Source: Campylobacter corcagiensis
Lineage (GTDB): Bacteria; Campylobacterota; Campylobacteria; Campylobacterales; Campylobacteraceae
Direction of reading: 5' to 3'
DNA: 64,000 nt
NCBI RefSeq assembly: GCF_013201645.1
Contig: NZ_CP053842.1
Location: 1 to 64,000 of the forward strand
Shown here in pieces: positions 42,025-49,860 of the stretch. Every line of letters starts with the position of its first letter. Within the stretch, counting starts at the first letter, position 1. The notes under the pieces are model-generated. The model saw nothing but the letters and a program-made list of their open reading frames with translations. It did not search any database and was not told the DNA's origin. A program made the position numbers and the translations under genes.

Positions 42025-43220
42025 GTTTAGCAAATGATTTTCGCCCTAAAAATTTAGATGAAATTTGTGGTCAAAAGCACATCATAGCTAAAGACAAAGC
42101 TCTTTATAAGCTTATAAGGGGTGGAGAAATTCCACATTTAATGTTTTTTGGACCAGCAGGAAGCGGAAAAACAACTTTGGCTAAGGTTATAGCAAATGAG
42201 CTAAATATGGAGTTTTACGAACTTGATGGCACAAGTTTAAAAGTAGATGAAATACGCAAAATTTTAGATAAGCACAAAGGCACTCTTTTAAAGCCACTTA
42301 TTTTTATAGATGAGGTTCACCGTTTATCTAAAACCCAACAAGAAGTGCTTCTTATCCCGATGGAAAGTGGTGTGGCTACCATTATTGGTGCAAGTACAGA
42401 AAATCCATATTTTGTTTTAAGTAGTGGAATCCGCTCTCGTTCTATGCTTTTTGAATTTAAGCCACTAACTAACGATGATCTAACAGAGCTTTTTAATAGA
42501 GTTCAAAACACCTTAAAATTCACTACAGATAACGATGCTAAAAATTATCTTATAAGCTCATCAGCAGGGGATGGAAGGGCTATGTTAAATTTGCTTGATT
42601 ATGCTTTAAAAATCGATACTAACATATCACTAACAACATTAAAAGAGTTAAGAAGTCACCCTTTAAAAGATGGCGTAAGTAGCGATGATACTCACTATGA
42701 TTTAGCAAGTGCGATGATAAAAAGCCTAAGAGGAAGCGATATAAACGCTTCGCTTTATTACGCTGCAAGGCTTATAGATGGTGGCGAAAGTGCTGATTTT
42801 ATCGCAAGAAGGCTTGTGATATTTGCTAGTGAAGACATTGGAAATGCTAACCCAAATGCTTTAAATTTAGCCACTAACACTCTAATAGCTGTTGGCAAGA
42901 TTGGTTATCCAGAAGCCAGGATAATCATCGCTCAATGCGTAGTTTACCTAGCAAGTTCTCCAAAATCAAACTCAAGTTATAAAGCGATAAATGAGGCTTT
43001 GGATTTTGTATCAAACAAGCCAAAACTAAAAATACCCAACTATCTAATAAACACAAATCCAGCAAAAAAAGATTATCTTTATCCGCATGATTTTGGTGGC
43101 TGGGTTAAGCAAAACTATACAGAAATTCCATTAAATTTCTACCACTCTAAAGGCATTGGTTTTGAGAAAAATCTCAATGATTGGCACGAAGCTCTTTTAA
43201 ATCTAGATAAACAAGAGTAA
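42021..43220 (+). CDS. rarA: Replication-associated recombination protein A (AAA+ ATPase)
   Basis: RarA/MgsA acts at stalled replication forks. The 399-residue protein opens with DFRPKNLDEICGQKHI; Walker A FGPAGSGKTTLAK, Walker B LIFIDEVHRLSK, sensor-1 GASTENP, and a C-terminal tetramerisation part with YPHDFGGWVKQNY. It is coupled to coaE by ATGA. A hairpin follows the stop. Confidence 0.95.
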   Translation: MSLANDFRPKNLDEICGQKHIIAKDKALYKLIRGGEIPHLMFFGPAGSGKTTLAKVIANELNMEFYELDGTSLKVDEIRKILDKHKGTLLKPLIFIDEVHRLSKTQQEVLLIPMESGVATIIGASTENPYFVLSSGIRSRSMLFEFKPLTNDDLTELFNRVQNTLKFTTDNDAKNYLISSSAGDGRAMLNLLDYALKIDTNISLTTLKELRSHPLKDGVSSDDTHYDLASAMIKSLRGSDINASLYYAARLIDGGESADFIARRLVIFASEDIGNANPNALNLATNTLIAVGKIGYPEARIIIAQCVVYLASSPKSNSSYKAINEALDFVSNKPKLKIPNYLINTNPAKKDYLYPHDFGGWVKQNYTEIPLNFYHSKGIGFEKNLNDWHEALLNLDKQE

Positions 43221-43236
43221 AAATTTAACTGTTAAG

Positions 43237-43262
43237 TTTAGCTTAATAAATAATAAGCTAAA
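43237..43262 (+). terminator. Hairpin between rarA and thrS
   Basis: Perfect 9-bp arms TTTAGCTTA/TAAGCTAAA with an 8-nt AT loop, 16 nt after rarA. The U tract is weak, so termination is only moderately supported. Confidence 0.45.
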
Positions 43263-43317
43263 ATGTAGTGTTCTTTTATTGTAAAAAAGACAAATTTGGT
43301 AAATTTAAGGAAATAAA

Positions 43318-45144
43318 ATGGATCGCGAGATAATCGCATATAAATTAAATGGGGAAGTTATAGACACTCACTCGATAAATGGTAGAGAAAAAGATGCTAA
43401 ACCGATATATTTTGATAATAGTGATGAGAGCTTAGATGTCATCAGACACTCAACAGCTCACTTAATGGCAGAAGCTATTTTATCTTTATACCCAGATGCT
43501 AAATTTTTTGTAGGACCTGCGATTGAAGATGGCTTTTATTATGATTTTAGAGCTACAAAAGAAGATGGTCAAAAAATAGGCGAAGATGATTTAAAAGATA
43601 TAGAAAAGAAGATGAAAGAGCTTATAAAAGCTAAGAATGATTTTGTTAAGATAAACTCTACAAAAGCTGAAGTGTTAGCTAAATTTGCTAATGATGATTT
43701 AAAGCAAGAAGTTCTAAAAAGAATTCCAGAAGGCGTTGTAAGCATCTACACTCAGGGCAACTTTGAAGACATTTGCCGTGGGCCACATGTGCCAAACACA
43801 CGCTTTTTACAAAATTTTAAGCTTACAAGAGTAGCTGGAGCCTATCTTGGTGGTGATGAAAATCGCGAAATGCTTACACGAATTTATGGTACTGCTTTTG
43901 CTGATAAACAGAGCTTAAATGATCACCTAAAAATGCTAGAAGAGGCTAAAAAAAGAGATCATAGAAAGCTTGGAAATGAGATGAAGCTTTTTACATTTGA
44001 TGAGCAAGTTGGAGCAGGACTTCCTATTTGGTTACCAAATGGAGCAAGGCTTAGATCAAAGCTAGAGCACAAGCTTTTTGGCGTTCACAGACGCCGCGGT
44101 TATCAGCCTGTTCGTGGTCCAGAAATTTTAAAAGCTGATGCTTGGAAGATAAGTGGACACTACGACAACTACAAAGAAAATATGTATTTTACTCAAATAG
44201 ATGAGCAAGAGTATGGAATAAAACCTATGAACTGTGTTGGACATGTTAAGGTTTATGAAAGCGATATAAGAAGTTATCGCGATTTGCCACTTAAATTTTT
44301 TGAGTATGGCGTCGTTCATAGACATGAAAAAAGTGGTGTGATGCACGGGCTTTTTAGAGTTAGAGAATTTACCCAAGATGATGCTCATATTTTCTGTGCT
44401 CCACATCAGATAAAAGAAAACGTTATAGAAATTTTAGATTTTGTAAATCATATAATGAAAGCTTTTGACTTTACTTATGAGATGGAAATTTCAACTCGTC
44501 CTGATAAAGCTATCGGCGATGATAGTGTTTGGGAAGTCGCTACAAGTGCACTTAAAGAAGCTCTTGATGAGCATCATTTAAAATACGGTATAGACGAAGG
44601 TGGCGGGGCTTTTTATGGTCCAAAGATTGATATTAAAATAACTGATGCGTTAAAAAGAAAGTGGCAGTGTGGAACAATCCAAGTTGACTTTAACCTACCA
44701 CAACGCTTTGATTTAACTTACATAGATGAAAATAATGAGAAAAAGCGCCCTGTTATGATTCACCGTGCTATTTTGGGTAGTTTTGAGAGATTTATAGGAA
44801 TTTTGATTGAACATACTGCTGGTGAACTTCCATTTTTTATCGCTCCAACTGGCGTTGCTATAGTGCCTATTAGCGATAGCCATTTTGAGTATGCAAAAAG
44901 CATTAAAAAAGAGCTTGAGAATTTAGGCGTAGATGCTGAAATTTATAGCAAAAACGAAACACTAAACAAAAGAATAAGAACAGCTGAAAAAGCTCATATA
45001 CCATATATTATTGTTTTAGGTGATGAAGAGGTTAGTAATAAAAGTGTTGCTCTGCGAGATCGTAGAGCTAGAGAGCAGTCAAATCTAAGCTTTGATGAGT
45101 TTATTAAATTTATAAAGGAGAAACTAAATGAGGTGGATTTTTGA
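43318..45144 (+). CDS. thrS: Threonyl-tRNA synthetase lacking the N-terminal TGS domain
   Basis: The 608-residue class II synthetase has an editing domain beginning at residue ~44 ([12 protein letters not shown]) and RGPHVPNT with the editing Cys. The catalytic core contains [26 protein letters not shown] and [13 protein letters not shown], followed by a C-terminal anticodon domain. Only ~43 residues precede the editing HxxxH, so the usual ~65-residue TGS domain is missing or shortened, as I recall for other epsilonproteobacterial ThrS. The ATG follows AAGGAAATAAA. It is coupled to infC. Confidence 0.96.
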   Translation: MDREIIAYKLNGEVIDTHSINGREKDAKPIYFDNSDESLDVIRHSTAHLMAEAILSLYPDAKFFVGPAIEDGFYYDFRATKEDGQKIGEDDLKDIEKKMKELIKAKNDFVKINSTKAEVLAKFANDDLKQEVLKRIPEGVVSIYTQGNFEDICRGPHVPNTRFLQNFKLTRVAGAYLGGDENREMLTRIYGTAFADKQSLNDHLKMLEEAKKRDHRKLGNEMKLFTFDEQVGAGLPIWLPNGARLRSKLEHKLFGVHRRRGYQPVRGPEILKADAWKISGHYDNYKENMYFTQIDEQEYGIKPMNCVGHVKVYESDIRSYRDLPLKFFEYGVVHRHEKSGVMHGLFRVREFTQDDAHIFCAPHQIKENVIEILDFVNHIMKAFDFTYEMEISTRPDKAIGDDSVWEVATSALKEALDEHHLKYGIDEGGGAFYGPKIDIKITDALKRKWQCGTIQVDFNLPQRFDLTYIDENNEKKRPVMIHRAILGSFERFIGILIEHTAGELPFFIAPTGVAIVPISDSHFEYAKSIKKELENLGVDAEIYSKNETLNKRIRTAEKAHIPYIIVLGDEEVSNKSVALRDRRAREQSNLSFDEFIKFIKEKLNEVDF

Positions 45145-45659
45145 GTAAAGACAAAGTTGTTTATCTAAACGAAGACATACGCGCAAAAGAGGTTAGGTGC
45201 GTAGGAGATGATGGGGAGGTTTATGGAATCATATCAAGAGATGAAGCTCTTGATATAGCTAACAAAATGGGGCTTGATTTAGTTTTAATAGCACCAGATG
45301 CAAAGCCGCCAGTTTGTAAAGTAATGGACTATGGTAAATTTAGGTACCAACAAGAAAAAAAGCAAAAAGAGGCTAAAAAAAAGCAAAAAACTATTGACAT
45401 TAAAGAGGTTAAGCTATCAGCTAAAATCGCTCAAAATGATATAAACTACAAAATAAAACATGCTAGAGAATTTTTAGAGTCTGGTAAGCATGTAAGATTT
45501 AGAGTGTTTTTAAAAGGGCGTGAAATGGCTAATCCTGAAGTTGGAGTTGAGCTTTTAAATAGCGTTTATGAGTTAGTAAATGATATCGGCCAAAGAGACA
45601 AAGAGCCAATCTTTGAAGGTAGATATGTCAATATGTTGGTCGTTCCTAAGAAAAGTTAA
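45141..45659 (+). CDS. infC: Translation initiation factor IF-3
   Basis: IF-3 keeps ribosomal subunits apart and checks the start codon. The 172-residue protein has N-domain [39 protein letters not shown], and the C-domain [26 protein letters not shown]. The start is TTG inside the thrS TTGA stop overlap, behind GAGGTGGATTT. IF-3 discriminates against non-AUG codons, so a UUG start could give feedback control, like the AUU start in E. coli. Confidence 0.95.
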   Translation: MSKDKVVYLNEDIRAKEVRCVGDDGEVYGIISRDEALDIANKMGLDLVLIAPDAKPPVCKVMDYGKFRYQQEKKQKEAKKKQKTIDIKEVKLSAKIAQNDINYKIKHAREFLESGKHVRFRVFLKGREMANPEVGVELLNSVYELVNDIGQRDKEPIFEGRYVNMLVVPKKS

Positions 45660-45681
45660 ACTGTAAATTTATAAAAATTTT

Positions 45682-45716
45682 AGGGCTGAAGTATAAATTT
45701 TTAGAAATTCAGCCCT
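45682..45716 (+). terminator. Terminator after infC
   Basis: Nine-base arms AGGGCTGAA (45682-45690) and TTCAGCCCT (45708-45716) with a 17-nt AT loop, followed by ATTTTATT. It separates thrS-infC from rpmI-rplT. Confidence 0.75.
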
Positions 45717-45733
45717 ATTTTATTAAATTAAGA

Positions 45734-45739
45734 TATAAT
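45734..45739 (+). promoter_or_regulatory. -10 box for rpmI-rplT
   Basis: TATAAT 33 nt upstream of rpmI, after the infC terminator, so the two L35/L20 genes have their own promoter. Confidence 0.65.
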
Positions 45740-45772
45740 CAAGCTTCATTTTAAAAAGAAAGGATTAGTTAT

Positions 45773-45967
45773 ATGCCAAAGATGAAAACAGTTCGTGGTG
45801 CAGCTAAGCGTTTTAAAGTGGGTAAAAATAAGATTAAGAGAGGCTCAGCTTTTAGAAGCCATATCTTAACTAAAAAGTCACAAAAACGCAAAAGAGACCT
45901 AAGACAAGAGCAATTTGTAGATTCTACAAATGTTAAAGCTGTTAAAAAAATGCTAGGAAAAGCATAA
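45773..45967 (+). CDS. rpmI: 50S ribosomal protein L35
   Basis: A 64-residue basic protein starting [19 protein letters not shown], then [23 protein letters not shown], exactly the L35 pattern. ATG behind AGAAAGGATTAGTTAT. It is followed by an 86-nt spacer and rplT. Confidence 0.97.
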   Translation: MPKMKTVRGAAKRFKVGKNKIKRGSAFRSHILTKKSQKRKRDLRQEQFVDSTNVKAVKKMLGKA

Positions 45968-45987
45968 GTTGACGATAAGTCCAAACT

Positions 45988-46030
45988 CCCCTAAATTTAG
46001 AGAATTTAAGGGCAAGATCTGCTAAGCAGA
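45988..46030 (+). promoter_or_regulatory. Two-hairpin spacer upstream of rplT
   Basis: CCCCTAAATT/AATTTAAGGG (45988-45997 with 46003-46012, one mismatch) followed by perfect TCTGC-TAA-GCAGA (46018-46030). L20 autoregulates its operon by binding leader RNA in other bacteria; this spacer is a candidate site for such control or for processing. Confidence 0.45.
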
Positions 46031-46053
46031 CGCCATCTTTGAAAGGATAAAAC

Positions 46054-46413
46054 ATGGCAAGAGTAAAAACAGGCGTAGTTAGAAGAAGACGCCATAAGAA
46101 AGTTTTAAAGTTAGCGAGAGGCTTTTATAGTGGAAGAAGAAAACACTTTAGAAAAGCAAAAGAGCAACTTGAAAGAAGTTTATGTTATGCATATAGAGAT
46201 AGACGCCAGAAAAAAAGAGATTTCAGACGCCTATGGATAGTAAGAATTAACGCAGCTTGTAGATTAAATGACATAAGCTACTCAAAATTTATCAACGGAC
46301 TAAAATTGGCAGGTATTGAACTTGACAGAAAGATACTTGCAGATATGGCTTATAACGATCCAGAAGCATTTAGCGTTGTTGCTACAAAGGCAAAATCAGC
46401 TCTAAAGGCTTAA
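46054..46413 (+). CDS. rplT: 50S ribosomal protein L20
   Basis: A 119-residue basic protein starting [33 protein letters not shown], with [25 protein letters not shown] near the end: the complete L20 family. ATG behind GAAAGGATAAAAC. A hairpin terminator follows. Confidence 0.97.
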   Translation: MARVKTGVVRRRRHKKVLKLARGFYSGRRKHFRKAKEQLERSLCYAYRDRRQKKRDFRRLWIVRINAACRLNDISYSKFINGLKLAGIELDRKILADMAYNDPEAFSVVATKAKSALKA

Positions 46414-46418
46414 GATTT

Positions 46419-46437
46419 AGGAGCGAATCTCGCTCCT
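46419..46437 (+). terminator. Terminator after rplT
   Basis: Perfect 8-bp stem AGGAGCGA/TCGCTCCT with a 3-nt loop, 6 nt after the rplT stop. Confidence 0.7.
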
Positions 46438-46762
46438 TACTCTCTAAAACCACACAAATACTGCCCAATAAAGATAAGCAATCTCCCCGGCTAGTCTTTA
46501 AAATAGAATATTCTATATTACGAATTAAGATATAAAATTATCACAAAAACGTATTTTTTATATTTGTTTGGCTTAATCTATATTTTCGTATAAAACTTTG
46601 TTGTCTTAAGATTATTTCTATATAGATACATTTTTTCTAAGATTAAAGTGCCATTTCTTGGTAAATTTTACATAATCTTATATTTTTTATATATTTTAAT
46701 TTTATTTAATACATACTCAGTATAATAATTTTACAGAAACATTTTAATATAAAGGTGAGAAA
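46438..46762. other. Upstream region of the flavocytochrome operon
   Basis: 325 bp of AT-rich sequence without an ORF. It includes the perfect 14-bp palindrome ATAGAATATTCTAT at 46503-46516 and the -10 box at 46721-46726. I see no RNA gene in it. This boundary marks the switch from ribosomal genes to an accessory locus. Confidence 0.5.
46721..46726 (+). promoter_or_regulatory. -10 box of the flavocytochrome operon
   Basis: TATAAT 37 nt upstream of the ATG at 46763. The palindrome ATAGAATATTCTAT lies about 205 bp further upstream and may be unrelated. Confidence 0.55.
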
Positions 46763-47140
46763 ATGGCTGAAATTTCAAGACGAACTTTTATCAAAGGAAG
46801 TTGTGCTGTTTTACTGACAAATTTCTCTTTTGCTGCCCCTTTAAAAAGTGAAAATGTAGATACTATTATCTATGATTTAAACTTAAAAGGAAGTAGCGAG
46901 TATGCAAAAACTTTTGTAAATTCAAAGAAATTTGCCATAAATGGTGATATTAGCGATGTTTATTTTGATCTTAAAAATGATCTTAGAAATAAGCAAATAA
47001 TCTCTGGTCTTACGAGCAAAGAGACCTTTTTTGTGGTTGAAAACATTGCAAAAGACTATGGCTACACAGCCCAAAATCTAAAACATGATGAACTTATTTC
47101 ATGGATTTTAGTACCAAATTTAAAAAGGAGTTTAGTATGA
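46763..47140 (+). CDS. Small twin-arginine-signal protein of the flavocytochrome operon
   Basis: A 125-residue protein with an RR signal SRRTFIK at residues 5-11, then a hydrophobic stretch GSCAVLLTNFSFAA. The ~100-residue mature part has no family I recognise and no cofactor motif. Context suggests a partner that carries the cytoplasmically folded flavoprotein through the Tat system, as small Tat subunits do for gluconate or fructose dehydrogenases. It ends in ATGA with the flavoprotein gene. The role is inference; it might instead be an assembly or third subunit. Confidence 0.78.
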   Translation: MAEISRRTFIKGSCAVLLTNFSFAAPLKSENVDTIIYDLNLKGSSEYAKTFVNSKKFAINGDISDVYFDLKNDLRNKQIISGLTSKETFFVVENIAKDYGYTAQNLKHDELISWILVPNLKRSLV

Positions 47141-48771
47141 TACTGCCAAACGGGGTAAAAGAGAGCGATTTTAAAACTGCTATAAGTAAATTTGAAAACA
47201 TTTTAGGAAAAGAAAATGTCTTTACAGATGAAAAAGATGTTTTTTTATACAGAGATGCCTACTCTTCTGAATGGAATGAAGAGAGTGAACCAATTCCATC
47301 TATCGCTGTTGCACCAAAAACAGTAGAAGAAGTTCAAGAGATAGTAAAAGTGGCAAATGAGTTTAAAATTCCACTTTTTCCAATCTCAACAGGTAAGAAT
47401 TTAGGTTATGGCTCATCAGCTCCAAATCGCCGCGGTGATGTGGTTGTTGATCTAAAAAGAATGAATAAAATTATAGAAGTTGATGATAAAAGAAATTTCT
47501 GTATTTTAGAACCAGGGGTTAGTTATTTTGACTTTTATAAATACTGTGAAGATAATAACTTAAATGTCATGATGGATATACCAGATCCAGGTTGGGGAAG
47601 TCCTGTTGGAAACGCACTTGACCACGGTTGGGGTTATACTTATGGAATGTATAGAGATCACTTTGGTGCTCACTGTGGAATGGAAGTAGTGCTTCCAAAT
47701 GGCGAAGTTATGAGAACAGGAATGGGTGCACTTCCAGGGGCTAAAACATTTGCTGAAAACAAATACGGTTATGGTGCATATGTAGATGGTCTTTTTGCAC
47801 AATCAAATTTTGGAATAGTTACAAAAATGGGCTTTTGGTTAATGCCAAAACCTGAGTATTATGCACTTTACTCACTAACTACCAAAAGAAGAGAAGATAT
47901 CATAAAAATGGTTGAAATTTTAAACTATTTAGAAGACTCTTTTATCATCGGTTGGCCGCTTTATAGAAGTCCATTAAACCCTCCACATGGAAAACCTATG
48001 AATCCTGAGTTAGAATCATACTTAACATCAAAAAATGGTAAGCCTGACCTAGAAAAAATCCAAAACTACGCCTTAAAAAACAAAATTCCTTACTGGCAGA
48101 TAGATATTCCGATTTATGGAAATAAAGAGGCTGTTTATGCAAACGCTAAGTATGTGGAAAATCGCTTTAAAGAGATAGATGGTTCAGAATTTAAATTAGT
48201 GCAAGAATTTGCTCTTCCACTAAGCAAAGAAGATATTTCTAAAATGAAACACAAAGTATCTCTTGGTATTCCAAATATGGAAATTTTCTGGCTTAGCACA
48301 AGAGGTGAAGTATTAGAACCACAAGATGGACACGTTTGGTTTTCGCCTATTATTCCAAGAGATGGAAAAGAGCTTTTAAAATGTCAAGATGTCTATATAG
48401 ATGTTTTCCATGAACTAGGTATGAAATCTCCTATTACGCCATTTGCACACCCAAGAAGCTGGATGTATCACGCATTTTGCTTTATGCTAAATTTTGGAAA
48501 CTCAAGAACTGACATTGAGCATAATAAAAAATTAAGAGCTGCTTATAGAAAGATGATAGAAGTAGCCGCTGAGAATGGCTGGGGAGATTATAGGGCTGCG
48601 CCAACTTTCCAAGATGATGTTTATAATGTTTATTCGTTTAACAATCACATCCTAAGACGCTTTGTTGAGAATTTAAAAGATGCAATAGATCCAAATGGAA
48701 TAATCGCACCAGGAAGAGGTGGAATTTGGCCTAAGCATGCAAGAGAGGCAAAAAAAGGAGGCACAAAATGA
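47137..48771 (+). CDS. 4-cresol dehydrogenase-like flavoprotein (VAO/PCMH family)
   Basis: A 544-residue FAD oxidoreductase of the vanillyl-alcohol oxidase / p-cresol methylhydroxylase family. FAD-domain segments PISTGKNLGYGSSAP and EPGVSYFDFYKYC are followed by DPGWGSPVGNALDHGWGYT and QSNFGIVTKMGFWLMPKP. The catalytic Tyr-Arg pair is at 485-486 (GDYRAAP), and the end is DPNGIIAPGRGGIWP. His399 in GHVWF lies near the covalent-FAD position (Tyr in PCMH, His in VAO), alignment approximate. There is no signal peptide. Start ATG 47137 lies behind AAAAAGGAGTTTAGT. The exact phenolic substrate is unknown. Confidence 0.88.
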   Translation: MILPNGVKESDFKTAISKFENILGKENVFTDEKDVFLYRDAYSSEWNEESEPIPSIAVAPKTVEEVQEIVKVANEFKIPLFPISTGKNLGYGSSAPNRRGDVVVDLKRMNKIIEVDDKRNFCILEPGVSYFDFYKYCEDNNLNVMMDIPDPGWGSPVGNALDHGWGYTYGMYRDHFGAHCGMEVVLPNGEVMRTGMGALPGAKTFAENKYGYGAYVDGLFAQSNFGIVTKMGFWLMPKPEYYALYSLTTKRREDIIKMVEILNYLEDSFIIGWPLYRSPLNPPHGKPMNPELESYLTSKNGKPDLEKIQNYALKNKIPYWQIDIPIYGNKEAVYANAKYVENRFKEIDGSEFKLVQEFALPLSKEDISKMKHKVSLGIPNMEIFWLSTRGEVLEPQDGHVWFSPIIPRDGKELLKCQDVYIDVFHELGMKSPITPFAHPRSWMYHAFCFMLNFGNSRTDIEHNKKLRAAYRKMIEVAAENGWGDYRAAPTFQDDVYNVYSFNNHILRRFVENLKDAIDPNGIIAPGRGGIWPKHAREAKKGGTK

Positions 48772-49118
48772 GAAATTTAACTAAAACTATACTATTTTTA
48801 GGAGTTATCTGTTTTGCAAATGCTAACGAAAAAGATATCTTAAGCGGTGGCAAAAATGCAAAAGCTCCAAAAACAGGAGAGGAAATTTATAACTACTGGT
48901 GTCTTCCATGTCATGGTGCAAATAAGCCTGGCACAAAAGCTTTAGAAGTACTTTATCAAGGAAGTCTTCCAGCTGAGCTTACTAAAAGAGAGGATTTGGT
49001 GCCTGAAGTAGTTGAGTTTTATGTAAGAGAGGGAAAACATAGTATGCCATTTTTTAGAAAAACTGAGATAAATGATAAAGATTTAGAGAGTTTAAAAGCA
49101 TATCTTTCTAAACAATAA
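48768..49118 (+). CDS. Monoheme cytochrome c subunit of the flavocytochrome (PchC-like)
   Basis: A 116-residue exported cytochrome: signal peptide to about FANANEK, heme motif C45-L-P-C48-H49, likely axial Met93 (HSMPFF), and a closing helix LESLKAYLS. Position directly behind the flavoprotein (ATGA overlap) matches PchC, which accepts electrons from the flavin of p-cresol methylhydroxylase. Electrons would pass to periplasmic cytochromes. A strong palindromic terminator follows. Confidence 0.87.
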   Translation: MRNLTKTILFLGVICFANANEKDILSGGKNAKAPKTGEEIYNYWCLPCHGANKPGTKALEVLYQGSLPAELTKREDLVPEVVEFYVREGKHSMPFFRKTEINDKDLESLKAYLSKQ

Positions 49119-49120
49119 CA

Positions 49121-49150
49121 TAAAAGCTCTCTAAATTTAGAGAGCTTTTA
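49121..49150. terminator. Bidirectional terminator shared by the cytochrome gene and ung
   Basis: A perfect 30-bp palindrome: 15-nt arms starting TAAAAGCTCTCTAAA, giving A- and T-rich flanks on both strands. It begins 2 bp after the cytochrome stop and includes the last bases of the ung stop codon. Confidence 0.8.
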
Positions 49151-49840
49151 CACCGTATAATTTTTTAAATCCCAATCAATAGGGCTTTTACCAACTTGCC
49201 TTAAAATTTCATTTGTTTTTGAAAAGTGTTTGCAACCAAAAAATCCACCCCTTGCAAGTGGGCTAGGATGAGGTGCGGTTAATATAAAATGCTTAGAATC
49301 ATCTATCAAATTTGCCTTAGCTTTGGCAAAATTTCCCCATAGTAAAAATACAAGTCCGCTTTTTCTATCACTTAAAGCTTTAATTGCTGCATCTGTAAAT
49401 CTTTGCCAGCCAAAATTTGAGTGTGAGTTTGGCTTGCCTGCTTCAACTGTAAGAGTTGCGTTAAGTAGTAAAACTCCTTGTTTTGCCCAGTATGTAAGAT
49501 CGCCATTTTCTGGCTGTAAAATGCCCAAATCATCATAAATTTCTTTATATATGTTTTTAAGGCTTGGTGGAACTTTTATGTCATTTGGCACGGAAAAACT
49601 CAAACCCATAGCTTGATTTTTACCATGATATGGGTCTTGACCTAAAATCACAACTTTAACTTCATCAAAAGGCGTAAGATTAAAGGCGTTAAAGATTAAA
49701 GCACCTGGTGGATAAATTTTAGCTTTTTTCTTTGCATTTATTAGATTTGTCTTTAAATTTTCAAAATAAGAACTTTCAAATTCAGCCCTTAAAACTTCCT
49801 TCCAACCAGCTTCTATATTAACATTATCAAGATTTATCAT
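49148..49840 (-). CDS. ung: Uracil-DNA glycosylase
   Basis: Family 1 UDG that removes uracil from DNA. The 230-residue protein has the water-activating motif GQDPYHGKNQAMGLSFS, then LLLNATLTVEAGKPNSHSNFGW, LLWGNFAKAK, and the minor-groove loop HPSPLARGGFFG. Complete length. It has no overlap with the patB-like gene upstream (20-bp gap). Confidence 0.97.
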   Translation of the reverse strand: MINLDNVNIEAGWKEVLRAEFESSYFENLKTNLINAKKKAKIYPPGALIFNAFNLTPFDEVKVVILGQDPYHGKNQAMGLSFSVPNDIKVPPSLKNIYKEIYDDLGILQPENGDLTYWAKQGVLLLNATLTVEAGKPNSHSNFGWQRFTDAAIKALSDRKSGLVFLLWGNFAKAKANLIDDSKHFILTAPHPSPLARGGFFGCKHFSKTNEILRQVGKSPIDWDLKNYTV

Positions 49841-49860
49841 TTTATTTCTTTATTTTGAAC

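Noticed and set aside
43221-43317. T-box or other tRNA-sensing leader before thrS
   Set aside because: The gap is only 97 bp with a simple AT hairpin; no T-box sequence element was found.
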